A stretch of 29,266 nucleotides of DNA from Bacteroidota bacterium (lineage in GTDB: Bacteria > Bacteroidota > Bacteroidia > NS11-12g > UBA9320). Where the stretch lies: the NCBI GenBank assembly GCA_947499775.1, contig CANMPY010000002.1, positions 1 to 29,266 on the forward strand, read 5' to 3'. Below the pieces are notes generated by a model that made no database searches, was not told the DNA's origin, and worked only from the letters and a program-made list of their open reading frames with translations. A program made the translations under genes and the position numbers. Shown here piece after piece: positions 23,625-29,266 of the stretch (within the stretch, counting starts at the first letter, position 1; every line of letters starts with the position of its first letter).

Positions 23625-23779
23625 TTTAGTTCACTTCTTATGTTTAGATATTAAATATAAAAGCGATTGGCTCATTAAATTGCCCTAATTATAAGAAAGC
23701 TATACCTTTATTTTTACCTACTAAAATTAACGCAACTATTCAACTTTCTGTGTATTATTGTATTAAAATTAGATTTTGT

Positions 23780-25480
23780 ATGAAAAAATTACTCCTCCTT
23801 TCGTTTAGTATTTTTAGTCTTAGTTTCGTTAATGCCCAATCCGAAAAATTTGAATGGGCCAAAAATTTGGGTGGTGGATATGCTGATTTCGGGTATTCTA
23901 TTGCTGTAGATGTTTCGGGAAATGTTTTTACGACTGGCGTTTTTACCGACACAGCCGATTTTGATCCTGGAACTGCTAAATTCAACTTAAAAACCTCAGG
24001 AGCCAATGATATTTTCATCTCAAAATTAGACGCCACTGGTAAATTTGTATGGGCCAAAAAAATTGGGGGAGCAACCAATGATGCCGGCTATGCTATTGCA
24101 TTAGACGGAACCGGTAATGCTATTATAACAGGCGGGTTTACGGGTACAGTTGATTTTGATCCAGGTATTGGGGTTTCTAATTTAACTGCATCTGGATCGG
24201 TAATGGATATTTTTATCGCCAAATTTGACCCAAATGGAACCTTAATTTGGGCTAAAAGTATTGGAGGATCGCTAACCGATTATGGAAGCAGTTTGGCCAT
24301 CGATGCCACAGGCAATATCTATAGCACCGGTTTTTTTTACAGTACAGTCGATTTCGACCCAGATGCCACTGCTATAGTTAATTTAAGTTCTGCTGGCAAT
24401 TCGGATATATTTATACTAAAATTAAATTCTGCTGGGAGGTTTGTATGGGCCAAAAGTATAGGCAGTGCATCGGCTGACGCTGGAAGAAGTATTGCTTTAG
24501 ATGCCAACAACAACGTTTATACCACGGGTTCATTTTCAGTAACCGCTGATTTTGATCCTGGGCTAACTGAATTCAAATTAACAACGGTGGGGGGCTCTGA
24601 TATTTTTGTATCAAAATTGGATGCGAGTGGAAATTTTGTTTGGGCCAAAAGTATGGGAGGTTCATCAAACGAAGAAGGAACGTCCATAGTTTCAAATAGC
24701 GCAGGCCAAAGTGTAATTACTGGTCAATTTTTAGCAACCGTTGACTTTAATCCAGGCACAGGAACCACTAATTTGACTTCCATAGGCGATAAAGATATAT
24801 TTATATTAAAATTAGATGGGTCTGGAAATATGGCGTGGGTAAAGCAAATTGGAGGATTATTGACCGATTTAGGATTGTCATTAGCTTTAGATTCTAAAGA
24901 TAATATTTATACCACAGGATCCTTTAAAGGCACAGTTGATTTTGATCCTGGAACAGCCAAATTAGAATTAACGTCATTGGGCACAGAAGATGTGTATATT
25001 GTAAAATTAGATGCGAGCGGAAGCTATATTTGGGCTAAAAAAATTGGCGAAACTGGATCGGATGTAGCTCAATCCATTGCGGTTTCGAAAACTAAAAGCG
25101 ATATTTATGTCACCGGTTATTTTTCGGGAACTGTTGATTTTGACCCTGATGCAACGCGAACTGATATGGCGAGCAATGGGTTATCGGACATATTTGTCGA
25201 AAAAATTATTGCAAATTTAGGAGCTATCCCCTTGTCAACTATAGATGACATCACGTTTTATCCTAACCCTACACACGAAATAGTTTACTTAAATTTTGGA
25301 CAGCACAATACCAAAGAAATAAATATTCAGGTCATCAACTCAACAGGACAACTAGTTTTGACACTAAGCGATGTTCAAGATTCGAAAATTAATTTGCACA
25401 CCCTGCCTTCGGGATTATATAATGTAAATGTTTTTTATAAAAACCAAAGTGTGGCGTCGCAACGGATATTAAAAATTTAA
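23780..25480 (+). CDS. Secreted SBBP-type repeat protein (probable beta-propeller) with T9SS sorting domain
   Basis: A signal peptide (MKKLLLLSFSIFSLSFVNAQ) is followed by seven repeats of 65-66 residues. Each has W-A-K-x-(I/L/M)-G-G, a YSIAVDxxGNVFTTGxF stretch, DFDPG and a D(I/V)(F/Y)(I/V)xKLDxxG ending. These are the features of SBBP (beta-propeller) repeats, and seven would make a closed seven-bladed propeller. Residues about 490-566 form a T9SS C-terminal domain (ITFYPNPTHEIVYLNF to QRILKI), so the protein should be exported and attached to or released from the cell surface. The ATG at 23780 is preferred to the GTG at 23750 because it starts the signal peptide directly. The ligand or role is unknown; such proteins are often surface or extracellular structural proteins. 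Confidence 0.88.
   Translation: MKKLLLLSFSIFSLSFVNAQSEKFEWAKNLGGGYADFGYSIAVDVSGNVFTTGVFTDTADFDPGTAKFNLKTSGANDIFISKLDATGKFVWAKKIGGATNDAGYAIALDGTGNAIITGGFTGTVDFDPGIGVSNLTASGSVMDIFIAKFDPNGTLIWAKSIGGSLTDYGSSLAIDATGNIYSTGFFYSTVDFDPDATAIVNLSSAGNSDIFILKLNSAGRFVWAKSIGSASADAGRSIALDANNNVYTTGSFSVTADFDPGLTEFKLTTVGGSDIFVSKLDASGNFVWAKSMGGSSNEEGTSIVSNSAGQSVITGQFLATVDFNPGTGTTNLTSIGDKDIFILKLDGSGNMAWVKQIGGLLTDLGLSLALDSKDNIYTTGSFKGTVDFDPGTAKLELTSLGTEDVYIVKLDASGSYIWAKKIGETGSDVAQSIAVSKTKSDIYVTGYFSGTVDFDPDATRTDMASNGLSDIFVEKIIANLGAIPLSTIDDITFYPNPTHEIVYLNFGQHNTKEINIQVINSTGQLVLTLSDVQDSKINLHTLPSGLYNVNVFYKNQSVASQRILKI
23855..25215 (+). repeat. Seven tandem repeats of 195-198 bp inside the SBBP-type gene
   Basis: The Trp codons opening each unit lie at 23855, 24050, 24248, 24446, 24641, 24836 and 25031, giving periods of 195, 198, 198, 195, 195 and 195 bp. 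Units differ clearly at the DNA level (the third and fourth have one extra residue), so they are old duplications rather than a recent expansion. Confidence 0.85.
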
Positions 25481-25622
25481 GGCATCGTTTTGGGGGCACT
25501 AAACCCATAATTTTACTTATTCTTTTTTACAGTTTTATTACTCAAGTTTATTTTTATTAATACTTTTTATTGGATAATATAGAGTTGATTTGCACCTTTT
25601 ATCAAAGACTAAGTCCGAATAA

Positions 25623-28040
25623 ATGTTCAATAAATATACAGCCTTTCTATTTTTTACCATCCTCTCAACGCTTGCAATTGCACAATCAAAAACGACACTA
25701 ACAGGGGTTTTAGTTCAATCGAACGACAAAAAAGGAATTGCCTTTGCCACCATTACCCTTATCGATACCACAACAAAAAAGTCAGTATCCAACACCTTTA
25801 CCACCGAAACGGGGAAATACACTTTCACTAATATTCCTGAGGGCATTTACACCATTCAAAGCAAGAGTATTGGATTTAGTACTATCCCTTCAAAGTGTTT
25901 TAAGGTCTCTAATATACCCCTTAGTATGGATACGCTATTTGCCGATAAATCATCAACAGATTTAAAAGAAATTATAGTGGAAGTGGCTAAGCCATTGCTT
26001 GAAATTGAAACCGATAAGATAATCTATAATGTTGAGAACGATGTGACCCTATTAGGGTTAATGGCTTTAGATGCTTTAAAAAAGTTACCATTTGTAACCG
26101 TAGATGCCGAAGATAATATACAAGTAAAGGGGTCCTCTAATTTCAAGGTATTGCTCAACGGGAAAAACACATCCATTGTAGCCAAAAACCCATCAGAGGC
26201 TTTGAAGGCTTTTCCTACTGCTTTGATAAAAAAGATTGAAGTTATAACTGAACCATCGGCCAAGTACGACGCCGAAGGCACTGCCGGCATCATTAATATT
26301 ATTACACAAAAAAAAGTGAAGGGCTATAATGGCAACTTGAATGCAAATTACAACTCACGTGGTATGAACAATGGGAGTGGGAGCATAAATATAAAATTAG
26401 GCAAATTTGGCATGTCGTCCTATCTAAGCGGAAACATGTTTAATTATTTAAACCAAACCACCTCTAGCTTAATTCGTATTAATAAACTACCCGGTTATAA
26501 TACTACCCTTAAGCAATATGGCGGCAGCAATAGTGACGGCATTTGGAGTTGGGGCAATATGGAGCTATCTTACGATTTTGACACTTTGCATACCTTTAGC
26601 ATTTATGCGTCTCAAAATGGAAGTAAGAGTTCAGGAAATTCAAACCAACACTCTGAAATTTCGGATAGTGTAGGATGGTTAACCGACTCGTTTAATACCC
26701 AAGTTACTTACGAAAATAAATCACCAAGTCTTGATATTGGCTTTGATTTTACCAAGCGTTTTAAAGACAATGAGGATCATGAAATTTCACTTTCGGCTTA
26801 TAGGGATGTGAATTTTGAGAATTCTAGTTATACCTCTATTCAAAACAATTTAAGCAATCCTGACCGCGATATTTTTAATACCAATCATTCAAAAAATGCA
26901 GAACACACAGTAGAATTAGAATATGAAAAACCGTTTAAAAATGAGAGCAAATTGGAAGCTGGGACAAAACTCATTCTTCGAAATTTAATTTCAGACTATA
27001 GAATGTTGGAGCGGTCGAATGCTTTAGACGACTACCTCGAAAATTCATCACAAACCAATACACTACACTACAATCAAAATATTGGAAGTATTTACAGTGT
27101 ATACATGTTTCCTTTGAAAAAATATAAAATAAAATTAGGCGGTAGAGCAGAGCAAACATGGATCAATGCCAGTTTCAATAAGGACTCATCCCCTGTTTTA
27201 AATCATTATTTAAACTTTATTCCAACAGCTGGTATTTCAAGAAAAATTAAAAAAATACATACCCTAAAACTCAATTTCAGCAAACGCATTCAACGCCCGT
27301 GGATGTTTTATCTTAATCCTTACATCAACAATCAAAATCCACGAAGTATTTCTTATGGAAACCCGAATCTGCTACCTGAAATAACTCATAGCGCTAGCTT
27401 TTCGTGGAACTACTTTTTCAAAAAAAATACATTGGATATATCACTTTCGGGTGCCCTAACCGATGATATAATCACCTCGTATACATGGCTTGATGTCAAT
27501 GACATTTCGTATACCACTTACTATAATATAGCCAAAAGCAATTCATTAGGATTGAACGTGAGCTATTATGGCTCCTTATTTAAAAAATTGCAAGTTTGGG
27601 CAAGCTTTAAAACATCGTATGTGGCGATTTCACACAAACTAGATACTGGTAAAAATAGGAGTGGTTTTAGTATAGGCGGTCATGGAAGTACCACGTATAA
27701 TTTTAAACACGGATTTTCAACTTCACTGGGGGCATGGGTTAACAGAGGTGCACCAACTTTGCAGAGTATTCGTCCTACTAATTATTCCTATACGTTATCG
27801 CTGCGAAAATCTGTATTAAAAAAGAAACTTAACTTGGGGTTGGTAGCAAACAATTTCTTAGAGGCCAAACAAAGCCTCAAAACCATTACCCAAGATGCCT
27901 CATTTTATTCTGAATCGATCTATAATAATTCTATTTTCAGATACTTCAGTGTAAGTGTAAGCTTTAATTTTGGCAAGCTTCGCGAAAATGTTAGCCGCAA
28001 AAAAGGAATTACCAATGATGATATGAAATCAGGCGAATAA
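25623..28040 (+). CDS. TonB-dependent-receptor-like outer-membrane beta-barrel family protein
   Basis: The 805-residue protein has a signal peptide (1-20), a CarboxypepD_reg domain (about 25-100: TTLTGVLVQSNDKKGIAFAT, ETGKYTFTNIPEGIYTIQSK), a plug-like region (about 115-235: LKEIIVEVAKPLLEIETDKI, then KGSSNFKVLLNGK and GTAGIINIITQKK) and a long C-terminal beta-barrel rich in aromatic/polar alternation. This is the outer-membrane beta-barrel (OMP_b-brl_3) architecture, common in Bacteroidota and distinct from SusC. The substrate is unknown, and there is no SusD partner or sigma/anti-sigma pair. No clear TonB box was identified. It follows the SBBP-type gene by 142 bases. Confidence 0.93.
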   Translation: MFNKYTAFLFFTILSTLAIAQSKTTLTGVLVQSNDKKGIAFATITLIDTTTKKSVSNTFTTETGKYTFTNIPEGIYTIQSKSIGFSTIPSKCFKVSNIPLSMDTLFADKSSTDLKEIIVEVAKPLLEIETDKIIYNVENDVTLLGLMALDALKKLPFVTVDAEDNIQVKGSSNFKVLLNGKNTSIVAKNPSEALKAFPTALIKKIEVITEPSAKYDAEGTAGIINIITQKKVKGYNGNLNANYNSRGMNNGSGSINIKLGKFGMSSYLSGNMFNYLNQTTSSLIRINKLPGYNTTLKQYGGSNSDGIWSWGNMELSYDFDTLHTFSIYASQNGSKSSGNSNQHSEISDSVGWLTDSFNTQVTYENKSPSLDIGFDFTKRFKDNEDHEISLSAYRDVNFENSSYTSIQNNLSNPDRDIFNTNHSKNAEHTVELEYEKPFKNESKLEAGTKLILRNLISDYRMLERSNALDDYLENSSQTNTLHYNQNIGSIYSVYMFPLKKYKIKLGGRAEQTWINASFNKDSSPVLNHYLNFIPTAGISRKIKKIHTLKLNFSKRIQRPWMFYLNPYINNQNPRSISYGNPNLLPEITHSASFSWNYFFKKNTLDISLSGALTDDIITSYTWLDVNDISYTTYYNIAKSNSLGLNVSYYGSLFKKLQVWASFKTSYVAISHKLDTGKNRSGFSIGGHGSTTYNFKHGFSTSLGAWVNRGAPTLQSIRPTNYSYTLSLRKSVLKKKLNLGLVANNFLEAKQSLKTITQDASFYSESIYNNSIFRYFSVSVSFNFGKLRENVSRKKGITNDDMKSGE

Positions 28041-28137
28041 GGCTTTGAAATTTTTTCTATGATTAATGAATTCAAACTGCAATTGAGATTCTCCTTGGTA
28101 AAATAATTACGCCTTTTACTAAACCAGCATAAAAGTG

Positions 28138-29266
28138 TTAACCATTTCCATTGTAAAAAAAACTTTTTATTTTGTAATACACTTGCTGAGTACCGCCTAA
28201 ATGCGGCTTAAATACTTTAATGGTTTTGTGTTTTATCGTGTCGAGGTATTTTGGATTAGCTAAAATGTCTTTAACGTGTTCCGTAAAATTAAATCCATTA
28301 TGAATTTTTGTTCCTATTTTATGGTTTAAGAAATAGCTTGCCTCCGGAAATTTAGAATATTTAAACCCAAAAAAGACAGGTATTCCATACACAGCAGGTT
28401 CAATAATATTGTGTAACTGCCCCGAAAAACCTCCTCCCACCAACGCAAGCTGACCATACCGATAAAGGGAAGAAAGGTGACCCACAGTATCAACTAAAAT
28501 AATTTGAGGGTTATCCCCTACGGTCATTTCAGAAAATCGCTTTAACCTATTATCTTGGAATCGCTTTTCAATTTGTTTGAGGTGCCTTTCGGAAACGTCG
28601 TGTGGCGCAATAATGAGTTTCACGGCTGAACCTAAGGTATCTACACATTGCTTGAGTATCCATTCTTCGTCATCCCATGTACTGCCACCTATAATAACAA
28701 AGGCATTGCTTAAGAATGTGTCGAGCATAGGAAATGGTTTCGTTAAAAGTGAATTAGCAAACACCCTATCGTATCGCAAATCGCCAGTAACGACTGAAAA
28801 AAAAGTAGGATTATCAGACTTTACCAACACAAAAGTAGCATGTGGATTGGATGCCCCATTTTGCGGGGCTTTATACTCCCAATTAAAATGGTTTGATTGG
28901 GCGTAATATTTAGAAACCAAATTGTGAAGCAATTTTTCAGATGCTTTATTTTGCAAAAAAAGTACATCAAAATTTTTCAATCCGTCGCGAAATATTTTAC
29001 CCCACCACTTAAAAAAAACTTGATTTTTTCTAAAAACGCCATTAAGCAAGATTATCTTAACCCTTTGTTGTTTTAATTCATGAATATGGTTTAACCAAAA
29101 TTCGTATTTCACAAAAATGGCCATAATGGGTTTCAGAGTATTAACAAATTCTTTAGCATTTTTTCGGGTATCAAAAGGCATATAAATCACCCCATCAACC
29201 GAATTATAATTTTTGCGAAGCTCATAACCCGAAGGTGAAAAAAAACTTACCAAAATACTTACATCG
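28138..29266 (-). CDS. waaA: 3-Deoxy-D-manno-octulosonic acid (Kdo) transferase, 5' end cut by the window edge
   Basis: WaaA (KdtA) adds Kdo from CMP-Kdo to lipid A precursor at the inner face of the cytoplasmic membrane. The frame remains open to the last base of the window, beginning inside the N-terminal glycosyltransferase domain (LVSFFSPSGYELRKNY), so about the first 50 residues, including the membrane anchor, are missing. Visible signatures are YMPFDTRKNAKEF, FVKYEFWLNH, IIGGSTWDDEEW, LIIAPHDVSERHL, LVGGGFSGQLHNIIEPAVYG and PVFFGFKYSKFPEA. The TTG at 29253 is internal. This suggests an LPS- or LOS-bearing outer membrane. The upstream neighbour lies outside the window. Confidence 0.95.
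   Translation of the reverse strand, partial: DVSILVSFFSPSGYELRKNYNSVDGVIYMPFDTRKNAKEFVNTLKPIMAIFVKYEFWLNHIHELKQQRVKIILLNGVFRKNQVFFKWWGKIFRDGLKNFDVLFLQNKASEKLLHNLVSKYYAQSNHFNWEYKAPQNGASNPHATFVLVKSDNPTFFSVVTGDLRYDRVFANSLLTKPFPMLDTFLSNAFVIIGGSTWDDEEWILKQCVDTLGSAVKLIIAPHDVSERHLKQIEKRFQDNRLKRFSEMTVGDNPQIILVDTVGHLSSLYRYGQLALVGGGFSGQLHNIIEPAVYGIPVFFGFKYSKFPEASYFLNHKIGTKIHNGFNFTEHVKDILANPKYLDTIKHKTIKVFKPHLGGTQQVYYKIKSFFYNGNG

Noticed and set aside
23855..25215. CRISPR-like array, because of the regular spacing
   Set aside because: The period of 195-198 bp is in frame and encodes protein repeats; the units are divergent and there are no short identical repeats.
29253..29266. Start of waaA at the TTG at 29253
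   Set aside because: The frame continues upstream to the window edge and WaaA proteins have about 50 more N-terminal residues, so the TTG is internal.

Overview
The window looks like chromosomal DNA of a Bacteroidota bacterium, probably a free-living aerobic member. The DNA is AT-rich. Two proteins end in type IX secretion (T9SS) C-terminal domains. There is a CarboxypepD_reg/plug/beta-barrel outer-membrane protein. The FtsZ tail ends in HDNVD, and several genes have TAnnTTTG boxes like the Bacteroidota -7 element just upstream. No rRNA, tRNA, CRISPR array or intact insertion sequence was seen.

Layout. (1) 1-2121: the 3' part of ftsZ converges on a fumarylacetoacetate-hydrolase-family gene. 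(2) 2231-5360: three overlapping envelope genes (possible LolA-like periplasmic protein, YidD with a signal peptide, TPR/membrane protein) lead into kynureninase. (3) 5362-7432: an accessory pocket with a four-helix-bundle (S23-type) gene lacking a normal start, a BRO-N protein and two decayed genes. (4) 7433-9937: a secreted cytochrome c/PHM-like copper oxygenase fusion and a lipoprotein. (5) 10042-11648: 3-hydroxyanthranilate dioxygenase and ACMS decarboxylase. (6) 11877-15414: small membrane proteins, an FMN reductase, 3-methyladenine glycosylase, a CarboxypepD_reg protein, a DoxX-like protein and a small unknown. (7) 15543-17757: cytidylate kinase divergent from 2-aminomuconic semialdehyde dehydrogenase. 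(8) 17870-21942: a minus-strand run terC-maeB-meaB. (9) 22049-28040: an ALDH7-type dehydrogenase, a seven-repeat T9SS protein and an outer-membrane barrel protein. (10) 28138-end: waaA, cut by the window edge.

The main metabolic theme is tryptophan catabolism by the kynurenine route. Kynureninase gives (3-hydroxy)anthranilate, the dioxygenase opens the ring to ACMS, ACMSD decarboxylates it, and the semialdehyde dehydrogenase yields 2-aminomuconate. These four enzymes lie in three places rather than one operon. The earlier enzymes (tryptophan dioxygenase, formamidase, kynurenine monooxygenase) and the later deaminase are not here. The ALDH7 enzyme (possibly lysine catabolism), the FAH-family enzyme, MeaB and malic enzyme fit an amino-acid-degrading lifestyle.

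The best candidates for something little described are the heme c/copper-oxygenase/T9SS fusion with its lipoprotein neighbour, and the overlapping YidD module. Several genes begin at TTG or GTG, and cmk shows no ATG, GTG or TTG upstream of its P-loop.
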